Notes under the pieces: model-generated | Databases searched by the model: none | Seen by the model: only the letters and a program-made list of their open reading frames with translations | What the model was told of the DNA's origin: nothing | Part shown: in pieces, positions 27,727 to 36,175 of the stretch | How positions within the stretch are numbered: the stretch's first letter is position 1 | How the letters are laid out: the number at the start of each line of letters is the position of its first letter | Translations under genes and position numbers: made by a program | Assembly: GCA_019233055.1 (NCBI GenBank) | Contig: JAFAMV010000172.1 | Span: 1 to 56,110 of the forward strand | Length of the DNA: 56,110 nt | Direction of reading: 5' to 3' | From: Curvibacter sp. | Lineage (GTDB): Bacteria; Pseudomonadota; Gammaproteobacteria; Burkholderiales; Burkholderiaceae_C

Positions 27727-28332
27727 ATGAACCGACCCCACTCTGCGCGGCACCGACTCCGCCGCCTGCTGCCCGCGCTGGCCCTGCTGCTGGCCTTCCA
27801 GGCCCAGGCCACCGAGACCCTGGTCTTTCTGCGCCACGGCGAAAAACCTGCAGCCGGCCTGGGACAACTCAACTGTCGGGGTCTGCAGCGCTCCCTGGCC
27901 CTGGCCAAGGTGCTGCCGCGCCGATTCGGCACCCCCGACGCCATCTTCGCGCCCAACCCCGGTGCGCAGAAGCAGGACGGCGGCAAGCCCTACCACTATG
28001 TGCGCCCCCTGGCCACCATCGAACCCACGGCCATCGCGCTGGGCCTGCCGGTGGACACCCGCTTCGGGTTTGACGACACGGCCGGCCTGATCGCGGCCCT
28101 GGAGCAGCCCGAACTGGCCTCGGCCACCGTCTTCATCGCCTGGGAGCACCGCGTCGCCCAGGACGTGGCCCGGGCCCTGCTCGCCCGCCATGGCGGCGAC
28201 CCCGCCACCGTGCCGCGCTGGGAAAGCCCCGATTTCGACAGCCTCTATGTGGTCACCCTCGATGCCCAGGGCCGGGCCAGCTTCCATCGCGAGGCCCAGG
28301 GCCTGGACCGACTCGGCAACGACTGCCCCTGA
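27727..28332 (+). CDS. Secreted histidine phosphatase superfamily protein
   Basis: A 201-residue protein starting with a signal peptide (RRLLPALALLLAFQAQA, cleavage near Ala28). The catalytic FLRHGEK motif follows directly, so the nucleophilic histidine lies close to the mature N-terminus; the second catalytic histidine is probably in AWEHR. This is the phosphoglycerate mutase-like/histidine phosphatase fold. The substrate is unknown, and the short form with an N-terminal signal suggests a periplasmic phosphomonoesterase. It diverges from the RpiR gene. Confidence 0.82.
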   Translation: MNRPHSARHRLRRLLPALALLLAFQAQATETLVFLRHGEKPAAGLGQLNCRGLQRSLALAKVLPRRFGTPDAIFAPNPGAQKQDGGKPYHYVRPLATIEPTAIALGLPVDTRFGFDDTAGLIAALEQPELASATVFIAWEHRVAQDVARALLARHGGDPATVPRWESPDFDSLYVVTLDAQGRASFHREAQGLDRLGNDCP

Positions 28333-28371
28333 CCGCCAGACCCGCCATCCACCACCGTTCCGACTGCGCCG

Positions 28372-28389
28372 CTCAGGCTTTTCCCTGAG
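28372..28389 (+). terminator. Possible weak terminator after the histidine phosphatase gene
   Basis: CTCAGG (28372-28377) and CCTGAG (28384-28389) form a 6-bp stem with a CTTTTC loop, extendable by CCG/CGG with one bulge, 40 bp past the phosphatase stop. The T-run (TTTTT) is about 11 nt beyond rather than adjacent, so termination would be inefficient at best. Confidence 0.3.
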
Positions 28390-28429
28390 ACGGCTTGGCT
28401 TTTTGGAGAGCCTCCATTAGACTTCATTC

Positions 28430-28464
28430 GTTCCATTTAAGAAACGTTGTTCCATATAGGAAAC
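28430..28464 (+). promoter_or_regulatory. Tandem IclR-like operators upstream of the Rieske operon
   Basis: Two direct copies of a 16-bp element occur 19 bp apart: GTTCCATTTAAGAAAC (28430-28445) and GTTCCATATAGGAAAC (28449-28464). Each is itself an imperfect dyad (GTTCC...GAAAC). Such GTTCC/GGAAC dyads resemble sites of IclR-family regulators of aromatic catabolism. The downstream copy ends one base before the AAAAGGAG ribosome site of the cupin gene, so binding there would overlap transcript initiation or early elongation. No IclR gene is in the window. Confidence 0.6.
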
Positions 28465-28478
28465 AAAAGGAGTTCTTC

Positions 28479-29027
28479 ATGACCGCCTCCGCCGTGGCCG
28501 AAAACACCCCCGCCACCTACCACCCGCCTGCCGGCCAGAGCCTGTCGCAATGGCTGGGCTCGCGCATGGCCACCCGCGCCACCCGCCGCTACGACTGGGA
28601 GGCCCTGAAGTTCCAGGCCGACTTCGACCCCAAGTACGCCCGCGCCCAGATGCGCTATGTCGGCACCGGTGCCACCGGCGTGGCCAGCGACGGCAACACC
28701 GTGGCCGCCGAGCACTTCACCTTCTCGACCATGATCCTGCCGGCGGGTGCCGAAGGCCCGCTGCACATCCACACCGATGCCGAAGAGGTGTTCTTCGTCA
28801 TGCGCGGCCGGGTCCGCCTGATCGCCGAGCTCAACGGCGAGACCTGGGAGATGGAAGCCGGCGAACGCGACCTGATCTCGTGGCCCGTGGGGGTGTACCG
28901 TGGCGTGGTCAACATCGGCGACGAAGAGGCCCTGATGTGCGTGATGATCGGCAACCCCCAACCCGTGACCCCCACCTACCCGCCCAGCCACCCGCTGTCC
29001 CGGGTGAAGCGCCAGGCCACGGCCTGA
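28479..29027 (+). CDS. Cupin-domain protein of the Rieske operon
   Basis: A 182-residue protein with one cupin barrel. Cupin motif 1 is GPLHIHTDAEEVFFVMRGRV, with two histidines and a glutamate as likely metal ligands; motif 2 is the less conserved GERDLISWPVGVYRGVVN. The start at 28479 has an excellent AAAAGGAG ribosome site. Such cupins can be dioxygenases, isomerases or auxiliary ligand-binding proteins; the operon context suggests it acts on an intermediate of the same pathway. It is the first gene of the operon, 22 bp before the extradiol-type dioxygenase. Confidence 0.75.
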   Translation: MTASAVAENTPATYHPPAGQSLSQWLGSRMATRATRRYDWEALKFQADFDPKYARAQMRYVGTGATGVASDGNTVAAEHFTFSTMILPAGAEGPLHIHTDAEEVFFVMRGRVRLIAELNGETWEMEAGERDLISWPVGVYRGVVNIGDEEALMCVMIGNPQPVTPTYPPSHPLSRVKRQATA

Positions 29028-29049
29028 GCCCGCCGACAAGGACCGCAAG

Positions 29050-30015
29050 ATGCTGATCCAGGGCATTGACGAAATCACCTTCGGCGCCGCCGATCTCGAG
29101 CGCTGCCGGACCTTCTTCCTCGACTGGGGCCTGAGCCTGAAGCAGGAAACGCCCCAGGAGCTGGTCTTCGAATCGCTCAATGGCTGCCGGGTCTGTGTGG
29201 CCCACTCCGACCGGCCCGGCCTGCCGGCCGGCATCGAAGCCGACCCCACGCTGCGCGAGGTGGTCTGGGCGGTCGCCGACCCCGAGGCACTGGCCGAGGC
29301 GCGCCAGCGTCTGGGCGGACAGCCCGGCTTCATCGACCAGGGCGACCGCATCGGCTGCACCGACCCCAACGGCCTGGCGGTGCGCGTCCAGGTGACGCGC
29401 AAACGCCCGCTGGTGCTCGACTGTGCACTCAGCAACACCTGGGGCAGCCGGGCGCGCGTGAACCGCCCCAGCCCCGCCTATGAGCGGGCCACGCCGATCG
29501 AGGTCGGCCATGTGGTCTTCTTCGTCAAGGACCTGGCCGCCACCACCGCCTTCTATGAAGAGCGGCTCGGCTTCGTGGTCTCGGACCGCTACCCGGGCCG
29601 CGGCCACTTCATGCGCTGCGCCCCCGAGGGCGGGCACCACGACCTGTTCCTGCTGCAACTGCCCGAGCCCCGCGCCGGCCTCAACCACGTCGCCTTCACC
29701 GTGCGCGATGTGCACGAGGTGATCGGCGGCGGCCTGCACATGTCGCGCTGCGGCTGGAGCACCGAGCTGGGCCCGGGCCGGCATCCGATCTCGTCGGCCC
29801 TGTTCTGGTATTTCATCAGCCCCGCCGGCGCCCTGGTCGAGTACTACAGCGACGAGGACGAACTGACCGCCGACTGGCAGGCCCGCGACTTCAGCCCAGG
29901 CCCGACCGTGTTCGCCGAATGGGCCGTCAAGGGCGGCATCGACGGCCACACCCGACGCCAGGTCGATGCGGCAGCCCCCAGCGGGCGCTTCATGACCGAC
30001 AAGCCCAAGGGCTGA
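29050..30015 (+). CDS. Two-domain VOC protein, type I extradiol dioxygenase-like
   Basis: A 321-residue protein with two vicinal-oxygen-chelate modules. The N-terminal module lacks metal ligands, as in classical extradiol enzymes. The C-terminal module keeps the iron triad His154 (EVGHVVFF), His213 (LNHVAFTV) and Glu264 (LVEYYSDED). Residues equivalent to the catalytic His and Tyr of BphC appear as His196/197, His245 and Tyr254. A meta-cleavage reaction on a catechol-like ring is therefore likely, although the substrate is unknown. About 50 extra residues follow the second module. It is followed by the small HTH-like gene after 59 bp. Confidence 0.8.
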   Translation: MLIQGIDEITFGAADLERCRTFFLDWGLSLKQETPQELVFESLNGCRVCVAHSDRPGLPAGIEADPTLREVVWAVADPEALAEARQRLGGQPGFIDQGDRIGCTDPNGLAVRVQVTRKRPLVLDCALSNTWGSRARVNRPSPAYERATPIEVGHVVFFVKDLAATTAFYEERLGFVVSDRYPGRGHFMRCAPEGGHHDLFLLQLPEPRAGLNHVAFTVRDVHEVIGGGLHMSRCGWSTELGPGRHPISSALFWYFISPAGALVEYYSDEDELTADWQARDFSPGPTVFAEWAVKGGIDGHTRRQVDAAAPSGRFMTDKPKG

Positions 30016-30074
30016 CGCCCAGCCCCCCGACTCCACCCCACCCCGACTTCCTCACCGACACCCGAGGCCCCACC

Positions 30075-30305
30075 ATGAGCATCCCCGCCAAACCCCTCTA
30101 CAACGAGACCCACCAGCACCGCCTGGCCGAACCCACGGCCTACGAGAACCTGCTCGGCGACTCGCTGGAGCGCGCCTTCGCCCAGGGCATCCACGACCTG
30201 CCCGGCCTGGTCGCCTACCTCAACCAGGCCGGCCCTTCGGCCATGAACAGCCAGCCCTGGACCCCGGCCAGCTTCGAGCAGGAGATGGCCCGCCTCGGCG
30301 CCTGA
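30075..30305 (+). CDS. Small recombinase-like helix-turn-helix domain protein
   Basis: A 76-residue protein with no signal peptide or membrane segment. It matches what I recall as the recombinase-like HTH domain family: YNETHQHRLAEPTAYENLLGDSLERAFAQGIHDLPGLVAYLN and a C-terminal PWTPASFEQEMARLGA. The second part resembles the small helical module at the end of serine recombinases (short helix, turn, WTxxSFxxEMxRLG), but there is no catalytic domain and no mobile element here. It sits between the extradiol-type and Rieske genes, so a role as an accessory subunit or regulator of the pathway is possible. Confidence 0.7.
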   Translation: MSIPAKPLYNETHQHRLAEPTAYENLLGDSLERAFAQGIHDLPGLVAYLNQAGPSAMNSQPWTPASFEQEMARLGA

Positions 30306-30326
30306 CCCCCACCCCAGGAGACAGAC

Positions 30327-31364
30327 ATGCAAACTTCCAACATCCAATTCCAGCCCGACCCTGTCGACGCCGCCCTGGCCGTGGGCCTGAAAGACCTCTG
30401 GTACCCGATCTGCCCCTCGGCCTTCGTCAAGGACAGCCCGATCTCCCTGCGCCGCCTGGGCTACAAGATCGTGCTGTGGCGCGACGCCGCCGGCCGGGTG
30501 CACGCGCTCGAAGACCATTGCCCGCACCGGGGCGCGCCGCTGTCGCTCGGGGTCAACCTCGGCGACCGCCTGGCCTGCCCCTACCACGGGGTCGAGGTGC
30601 GTTGCGACGGCACCGTCACCAGCGTGCCGGCCAGCCCGGGCTGCAAGCTCGAGGGCTCGCGCACCACGCGCATGTTCCACGCCACCGAAAGCCATGGCGC
30701 GATCTTCCTGTTCAATTCGACGGCGCCGCAGATCGACAGCCCGCCGCCGCTGCGCCTGCCCGAAGAACTGAGCTCGCCCGAATGGTCGTCCTTCCTGTGC
30801 TACACCGAATGGGGCTGCGACTACCGCTACGTGATCGACAACGTGATCGACCCCATGCACGGCACCTTTCTGCACAAGCAGTCGCACACCATGTACGAAG
30901 GCGATGTGACGGCCGAATTCCACATCCGCGACACCGAGCACGGCTTCGTCTTCGAGAAGAAGGGCCAGCGCAATGTCAATTTCGACTGGACCGAGTGGAT
31001 GGACACCGGCATCCACCTGATGCGCCTCGAGATCCCCTACCCCAAGACCGGCGGCCCCGGCGGCAACTTCGCCATCATCGGCAGCTACACCCCGATCACC
31101 CGCGAAGCCGCCGGCGTGTTCCACTGGCGCTGCCGCAAGGTCGACGGCTGGCAGCGCGACGCCTGGCGCTTTCTCTACCGCAACCGGCTCGAACAGCGGC
31201 ACTGGCACGTGCTGGAGCAGGACCGCGTGGCGGTGGAGACCATGGAGCCCGACGCCAACCAGCGTGAATTCCTCTACCAGCACGACATGGGCATCGTGCG
31301 CCTGCGCCGCCACCTCAAGAACCTGGCCCGGCAGCAGCTCGACCAGGCCTCGACACCGGCCTGA
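30327..31364 (+). CDS. Rieske-type aromatic ring-hydroxylating oxygenase, catalytic subunit
   Basis: A 345-residue oxygenase. The Rieske [2Fe-2S] cluster uses Cys65, His67 (CPHRG), Cys84 and His87 (CPYHG). The catalytic domain has the 2-His motif DNVIDPMHGTFLH, with Asp175 as the likely electron-bridging residue and His178 and His183 as iron ligands; the third, acidic ligand is probably the Asp in LEQDRVAVE. The size and single-component layout resemble vanillate demethylase and related class IA enzymes that hydroxylate or O-demethylate aromatics. Electrons should come from the reductase 64 bp downstream. Confidence 0.88.
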   Translation: MQTSNIQFQPDPVDAALAVGLKDLWYPICPSAFVKDSPISLRRLGYKIVLWRDAAGRVHALEDHCPHRGAPLSLGVNLGDRLACPYHGVEVRCDGTVTSVPASPGCKLEGSRTTRMFHATESHGAIFLFNSTAPQIDSPPPLRLPEELSSPEWSSFLCYTEWGCDYRYVIDNVIDPMHGTFLHKQSHTMYEGDVTAEFHIRDTEHGFVFEKKGQRNVNFDWTEWMDTGIHLMRLEIPYPKTGGPGGNFAIIGSYTPITREAAGVFHWRCRKVDGWQRDAWRFLYRNRLEQRHWHVLEQDRVAVETMEPDANQREFLYQHDMGIVRLRRHLKNLARQQLDQASTPA

Positions 31365-31374
31365 GCCCCCGCAA

Positions 31375-31397
31375 GGCCGGCCCCGCAGGGGCTGGCC
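31375..31397 (+). repeat. Intercistronic GC-rich hairpin between Rieske and reductase genes
   Basis: GGCCGGCCCC and GGGGCTGGCC pair over 10 bp (one G-T wobble) with a 3-nt GCA loop. There is no T-run, so it is more likely an mRNA-stabilising or processing hairpin than a terminator; it could set a different dose for oxygenase and reductase. Confidence 0.5.
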
Positions 31398-31428
31398 CGA
31401 CGCCCCCACCCCCTGATCCGACACGGCC

Positions 31429-32388
31429 ATGACCCCTGCCCTGAACGCCCTTGTCCACACGCTGCGCCATGAGGCCGACGACATCCTCAGCCTGGAGCTA
31501 CGCCCGCTGGACGGCCCGGAATTCCCGGCCTTCAGTGCCGGCGCGCACATCGACCTGCACCTGCCCAACGGACTGGTGCGCAGCTACTCGCTGCTCAACG
31601 ATCCGGGCGAGCGCCACCGCTATGTGCTGGGCATCCTGAAGGACCGGGCCAGCCGGGGCGGTTCGCGCTGGGTGCATGAGCAGCTCCATGTGGGCCAGCG
31701 CATCACCATCGGTTCACCGCGCAACCACTTCGCCCTGCACGAGGAGGCCGCCCATTCGGTGCTGGTGGCCGGGGGCATCGGCGTCACCCCGATCCTCTGC
31801 ATGGCCCGGCGCCTGAAGGCGATCGGCCGCTCCTTCGAGCTGCTCTATTTCGCGCGCTCGCGCCGCAGCGCGGCCTTTCTGGATGAGTTGCAGGCCCTGG
31901 GCATGCCGCTGCACCTGCATTTCGACGACGAATGCGGCGGGCCGCCGGCCCTGCGCGCCCTGCTGGCCGAGCGCCTGGGGCGCAGCGGCGTGCATGCCTA
32001 CGCCTGCGGACCCGCCGTCATGCTCGATGCCTTCGAGAAAGACTGCGCCGCACTCGGCTGTGCCGATGTGCATGTCGAACGCTTCACTGCCGCCGAGGTG
32101 GCGGCGGCCACCGACGCCCGCGACCAGTACACGGTCGAACTCAGGCGCTCGGGCCAGGTCCTCACGGTGCAGCCCGGCCAGAGCCTGCTGGCGGCCCTGA
32201 AGGCGGTCCCGGTGCGCCTGGACACCAGTTGTGAGGAGGGGGTCTGCGGCTCCTGCGAGACCCGGGTGCTGGCCGGCACCCCGGACCACCGCGACTCGGT
32301 GCTCAGCGCCTCCGAAAAGGCGGCCAACCAGGTCATGATGGTCTGCGTCTCGGGCTGCCGCAGCGAACGGCTGGTGCTGGACCTCTGA
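31429..32388 (+). CDS. PDR/VanB-type oxidoreductase (FMN, NAD, plant-type 2Fe-2S ferredoxin)
   Basis: A 319-residue reductase of phthalate dioxygenase reductase layout. An FMN domain (RSYSLLND, 51-58) is followed by an NAD domain (GGIGVTPILCMA, 115-126, and YACGPAVML, 191-199). A C-terminal ferredoxin binds a [2Fe-2S] cluster through Cys268, Cys273, Cys276 and Cys306 (CEEGVCGSC and the later CVSGC). It passes electrons from NAD(P)H to the Rieske oxygenase. It is the last gene of the operon and ends 32 bp before the convergent putA. Confidence 0.92.
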   Translation: MTPALNALVHTLRHEADDILSLELRPLDGPEFPAFSAGAHIDLHLPNGLVRSYSLLNDPGERHRYVLGILKDRASRGGSRWVHEQLHVGQRITIGSPRNHFALHEEAAHSVLVAGGIGVTPILCMARRLKAIGRSFELLYFARSRRSAAFLDELQALGMPLHLHFDDECGGPPALRALLAERLGRSGVHAYACGPAVMLDAFEKDCAALGCADVHVERFTAAEVAAATDARDQYTVELRRSGQVLTVQPGQSLLAALKAVPVRLDTSCEEGVCGSCETRVLAGTPDHRDSVLSASEKAANQVMMVCVSGCRSERLVLDL

Positions 32389-32407
32389 AGACCTGCTCGA
32401 GGTCTTC
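32387..32407. repeat. Hairpin between convergent reductase and putA genes
   Basis: A perfect 8-bp stem GAAGACCT / AGGTCTTC with a 5-nt loop overlaps the reductase stop codon and lies 13 bp from the putA stop. No T-run follows on either strand, so it is at best a weak bidirectional terminator. Confidence 0.4.
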
Positions 32408-32420
32408 CGTCTTCCGCCCC

Positions 32421-35400
32421 TCAGCCCACCGTCATCAGGCTGGCATTGCCGCCGGCCGCTGCGGTGTTGACGCTGAGCGAGCGCTCGATCAGCAGGCGCT
32501 CCAGCGGGATGTCCGCGTCCCCCGGGCGCAGGCCGGTGACCGCCAGGATGGGCCCCGGCAGGGCGGCCACCTGGGCGCAGAGTCCGCGCAGTTCGTCCAC
32601 GCCCCCGTGGTGCAGCACGGCCTCGAATTCAGCGCTCGCCTCGCGCCAGTCGTCGACCAGCACGATCTGCGTGCGCAGCTCGGCCGGCAGCCGATCACGC
32701 AGGGCCGACGCGTTGCGCGGCCAGACCGCCCGGCTGCCGACCGCCAGCACCGCGGCCAGCTGCAACAGCCGGTCGCGCTCGCCGGCCGCCAGGCAGAGCA
32801 CCGCCCGACGCGGCAGCAGGGTGTAGAGGTTGCGCTCGCCCGTGGGCCCTCGAAGCACCCGCGCCAGGCCGCTGCGCGACAGCGCTTCGAAGCGCCGGCA
32901 CCGGTCTGCCAGCTCGGCATCGGCCCATTGCTGCAGGACGCGCAGTGGGGTCGACGGCGGCGATGGCGGCGCATCGCCGGGCTCGCCCACACCGTCCAGG
33001 CTGCGGGCCAGCGCCTCGGCCGGCCGCGCGGCCAGCAGGCGGTACAGGTACAGCGGCCCGCCGGCCTTGGGCCCGGTGCCCGACAGCCCCTCGCCACCGA
33101 AAGGCTGCACGCCGACCACGGCACCGACCATGTTGCGGTTCACATAGACATTGCCAGCGTGGGCCTGGTCGACCACGCGCGCGATGGTCTCGTCGATGCG
33201 GGTGTGCAGGCCCAGGGTGAGGCCGTAGCCGGTCGCGTTGATGCGGGCCAGCAGCGCATCGAGGTCCTGGCGGCGGTAGCGGATCAGGTGCAGCACCGGG
33301 CCGAAGACCTCGCGCTGCAGCTCGTCCAGCCCGGGCAGCTCGATCAGGGTCGGGGGCACAAAAGTGCCGTCGGCCGGCGCCCGGTGTGGCGGCGCCTGGT
33401 AGACCGGCCGCCCGCGCTGGCGCAGGGTCTCGATGTGGCGTTCGATCTGCGCCCGGGCCTCGGCATCGATCACCGGGCCGACATCGGTGGCCAACTGGTC
33501 GGGCGCGCCCAGGCGCAGCTCGGCCATGGCGCCCTTGAGCATCTCGATGAGGCGGTCGGCGGCCTCTTCCTGCACGCACAGCACGCGCAGGGCGGAACAA
33601 CGCTGGCCGGCGCTGTCGAAGGCCGAGGCCAGCACATCGCCGACCACCTGCTCGGCCAGCGCCGACGAGTCGACGACCATCGCGTTCTGCCCGCCGGTCT
33701 CGGCGATCAGCGGCACCGGGCGGCCCTGCGGCGTGAGGCGGCCGGCCAGGTTGCGCTGCAGCAGCCGCGCCACCTCGGTGGAGCCGGTGAACATCACCCC
33801 CTGCACGCGGGCGTCGCCCACCAGCTGCGCACCGACGGTCTCGCCGGCACCGGGCAGCAGTTGCAGCACCGCCCGTGGCACGCCGGCCTGCCACAGGTAG
33901 CGCACCGCCTGGGCCGCCACCAGCGGGGTCTGCTCGGCCGGCTTGGCCAGCACCGGGTTGCCGGCGGCCAGGGCGGCGGCGATCTGGCCGGAGAAGATGG
34001 CCAGGGGGAAATTCCAGGGGCTGATGCAGACCACCGGCCCCAGGGCCGGATGGCTGTCCACACCGAGTTCGGTCCGTGCCTGGGCGGCATAGAAACGCAG
34101 GAAGTCCACCGCCTCGCGCACCTCGGCGATCGCATTCGAGCAGGTCTTGCCGGCCTCACGCACCAGCAGGCCCATGAGGGGCTGCAGATCGGCCTCCATG
34201 CGGCGGGCCGCCTCGTCCAGCAGATCGGCGCGCTGGGCCGGCGGGGTGGCCGCCCAGGGGCCGGCGGCCTCGGCCGCATGGCGCACGGCCTGGTCGACCT
34301 CGGCGGCCGTCGCCGGCCGGACCCAGCCCACCAGATCACCGTGCTGCGCCGGGTTCTGCACCGGCTGGGCCTCGCCCGGCGCGGCGTCGAAGACCAGCAT
34401 CGGGCCGGCCTGCCAGGGCTGGGCCGCGCTTTGCCGCAAGGCGGCATGCAGTTGGCTCAGCTGCACATCGTTGGCCAGATCCAGACCACGTGAATTGGCG
34501 CGACCGGCGCCGTACAGATCGAGCGGCAGCGGGATCGCCGGGTGCGGCAGGCCCAGCCGGCCTTCGCGTTCGGCCATCTGCCGCACGGTCTCGACCGGGT
34601 CTTGCACCAGTTCGGGAAGCGGGATGGAGGCATCGGCGATGCGGTTGACGAAGGAGGTGTTGGCGCCGTTCTCGAGCAGGCGGCGCACCAGGTAGGCCAG
34701 CAGGGTCTCGTGCGTGCCCACCGGCGCGTAGATGCGGCAGGGCCGGCCGAGCCGGCCGGCAGCGGCCTGGCCCACCACCTGTTCGTACAGGGGCTCGCCC
34801 ATGCCGTGCAGGCACTGGAACTCATACTGCCCGGGCTGGTAGCGCTCGGGCCCGGCCAGGGTGTAGATGGCCGCCAGGGTGTGGGCGTTGTGGGTGGCGA
34901 ACTGGGGGAACACCGCCTCGGGCGCGGCCAGCAGCTTGCGCGCGCAGGCGAGGTAGGCCACATCGGTGTAGGCCTTGCGGGTGTAGACCGGGTAGCCGTC
35001 CTGGCCGTCGATCTGGGCGCGCTTGATCTCGCTGTCCCAGTAGGCACCCTTGACCAGGCGGATCATCAGCCGGTGGCCGCTGCGCCGGGCCAGGTCGAGC
35101 ACCAGATCGATCACCTGGGGGCAGCGCTTCTGGTAGGCCTGGATGACGAAGCCGATGCCGCTCCATCCGGCCAGGGCGGGCTCGAAGCACAGGCGCTCGA
35201 GCAGGTCCAGCGACAGCTCCAGACGGTCCGACTCCTCGGCGTCGATGTTCAGGCCGATGTCATGGCGGCGGGCCTGCAGGGTCAGGCCCAGCAGCACCGG
35301 GTAGAGCTCGTCCATGACGCGGGCATGCTGGGCCCGGCTGTAGCGCGGGTGCAGGGCCGACAGCTTGATCGAGATGCCCGGCCCCTCGTAGATGCCGCGC

Positions 35401-36158
35401 CCGGCCGAGGCCTGGCCGATGGCGTCGATGGCCTGCTGGTAGTCGCGCAGGTAGCGCGCCGCGTCGGCAGCGGTCAGTGCGGCCTCGCCGAGCATGTCAT
35501 AGGAATAGCGGAAGCCCTGGGCCTCGTGGACGCGGGCGTTGACCAGGGCGGCGTCGATGGTCTCGCCGGTGACGAACTGCTCGCCCATCATGCGCATCGC
35601 CATGTCCACCCCCTTGCGGATCAGGGGCTCGCCGCCCTTGGCGGTCAGGCGCCCCAGCGCGGCGCTGAGGCCGGTCTCACTGTGGGTGCTGACCAGCTTG
35701 CCGGTCAGCAGCAGGCCCCAGGTGGCCGCATTGACGAAGAGCGAGGGGCTCTTGCCGAGGTGGGCGGCCCATTGGCCGTGGCCGATCTTGTCGCGGATCA
35801 GGGCGTCGCGGGTGGCCTTGTCGGGGATGCGCAGCAGCGCCTCGGCCAGGCACATCAGGGCCACCCCCTCCTGCGACGAGAGCGCGTATTCCTGCAACAG
35901 CCCCTGCACGATGCCGGCACGGCCGCCCGCGCTCTTGCGCTCGCGCAGGGCGCCCGCCAGACCCTGGGCCAGGGCCTGGCTGTCGCGGGCCTGGGCCTCG
36001 GACAGGCGGGCCTGCTCGATCAGCTCCGGCAGCAGTTCGGGCTCGGGGCGACGCCAGGCCGCGGTGATGGCCGCGCGCAGCGGCGGCTGCGGGCCCAGGG
36101 CGGGGGTGAAGGGCTGGAAGGCCTGGCAAGCCTGGTAGGTGGGGGTCGATGTGTCCAT
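32421..36158 (-). CDS. putA: Bifunctional proline dehydrogenase / L-glutamate gamma-semialdehyde dehydrogenase
   Basis: A 1245-residue enzyme that converts proline to glutamate. The FAD-dependent proline dehydrogenase barrel occupies about residues 230-530 (GPGISIKLSALHPRYSR, RLVKGAYWDSEIKRAQ, YAPVGTHETLLAYLVRRLLENGA). The aldehyde dehydrogenase follows from about 590, with the FTGSTEVA cofactor motif, catalytic Glu in AETGGQNAM and nucleophile Cys854 in GQRCSALR. The C-terminal flap ends with NTAAAGGNASLMTVG, so it is complete. The ribbon-helix-helix DNA-binding domain of trifunctional PutA is absent: the N-terminus begins directly with the helical dimerisation region. Another regulator must therefore control it. 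Confidence 0.93.
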   Translation of the reverse strand: MDTSTPTYQACQAFQPFTPALGPQPPLRAAITAAWRRPEPELLPELIEQARLSEAQARDSQALAQGLAGALRERKSAGGRAGIVQGLLQEYALSSQEGVALMCLAEALLRIPDKATRDALIRDKIGHGQWAAHLGKSPSLFVNAATWGLLLTGKLVSTHSETGLSAALGRLTAKGGEPLIRKGVDMAMRMMGEQFVTGETIDAALVNARVHEAQGFRYSYDMLGEAALTAADAARYLRDYQQAIDAIGQASAGRGIYEGPGISIKLSALHPRYSRAQHARVMDELYPVLLGLTLQARRHDIGLNIDAEESDRLELSLDLLERLCFEPALAGWSGIGFVIQAYQKRCPQVIDLVLDLARRSGHRLMIRLVKGAYWDSEIKRAQIDGQDGYPVYTRKAYTDVAYLACARKLLAAPEAVFPQFATHNAHTLAAIYTLAGPERYQPGQYEFQCLHGMGEPLYEQVVGQAAAGRLGRPCRIYAPVGTHETLLAYLVRRLLENGANTSFVNRIADASIPLPELVQDPVETVRQMAEREGRLGLPHPAIPLPLDLYGAGRANSRGLDLANDVQLSQLHAALRQSAAQPWQAGPMLVFDAAPGEAQPVQNPAQHGDLVGWVRPATAAEVDQAVRHAAEAAGPWAATPPAQRADLLDEAARRMEADLQPLMGLLVREAGKTCSNAIAEVREAVDFLRFYAAQARTELGVDSHPALGPVVCISPWNFPLAIFSGQIAAALAAGNPVLAKPAEQTPLVAAQAVRYLWQAGVPRAVLQLLPGAGETVGAQLVGDARVQGVMFTGSTEVARLLQRNLAGRLTPQGRPVPLIAETGGQNAMVVDSSALAEQVVGDVLASAFDSAGQRCSALRVLCVQEEAADRLIEMLKGAMAELRLGAPDQLATDVGPVIDAEARAQIERHIETLRQRGRPVYQAPPHRAPADGTFVPPTLIELPGLDELQREVFGPVLHLIRYRRQDLDALLARINATGYGLTLGLHTRIDETIARVVDQAHAGNVYVNRNMVGAVVGVQPFGGEGLSGTGPKAGGPLYLYRLLAARPAEALARSLDGVGEPGDAPPSPPSTPLRVLQQWADAELADRCRRFEALSRSGLARVLRGPTGERNLYTLLPRRAVLCLAAGERDRLLQLAAVLAVGSRAVWPRNASALRDRLPAELRTQIVLVDDWREASAEFEAVLHHGGVDELRGLCAQVAALPGPILAVTGLRPGDADIPLERLLIERSLSVNTAAAGGNASLMTVG

Positions 36159-36175
36159 GATCTGCGCAATCCGAT

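Noticed and set aside
30075..30305. Evidence for a mobile element, because the protein resembles a serine-recombinase C-terminal module
   Set aside because: No catalytic domain, inverted repeats, attachment duplication or cargo boundary is visible; the gene is embedded in a coherent operon.
31375..31397. Hairpin after the Rieske gene as a terminator
   Set aside because: It lacks a T-run and the next gene encodes the reductase that must work with the oxygenase.
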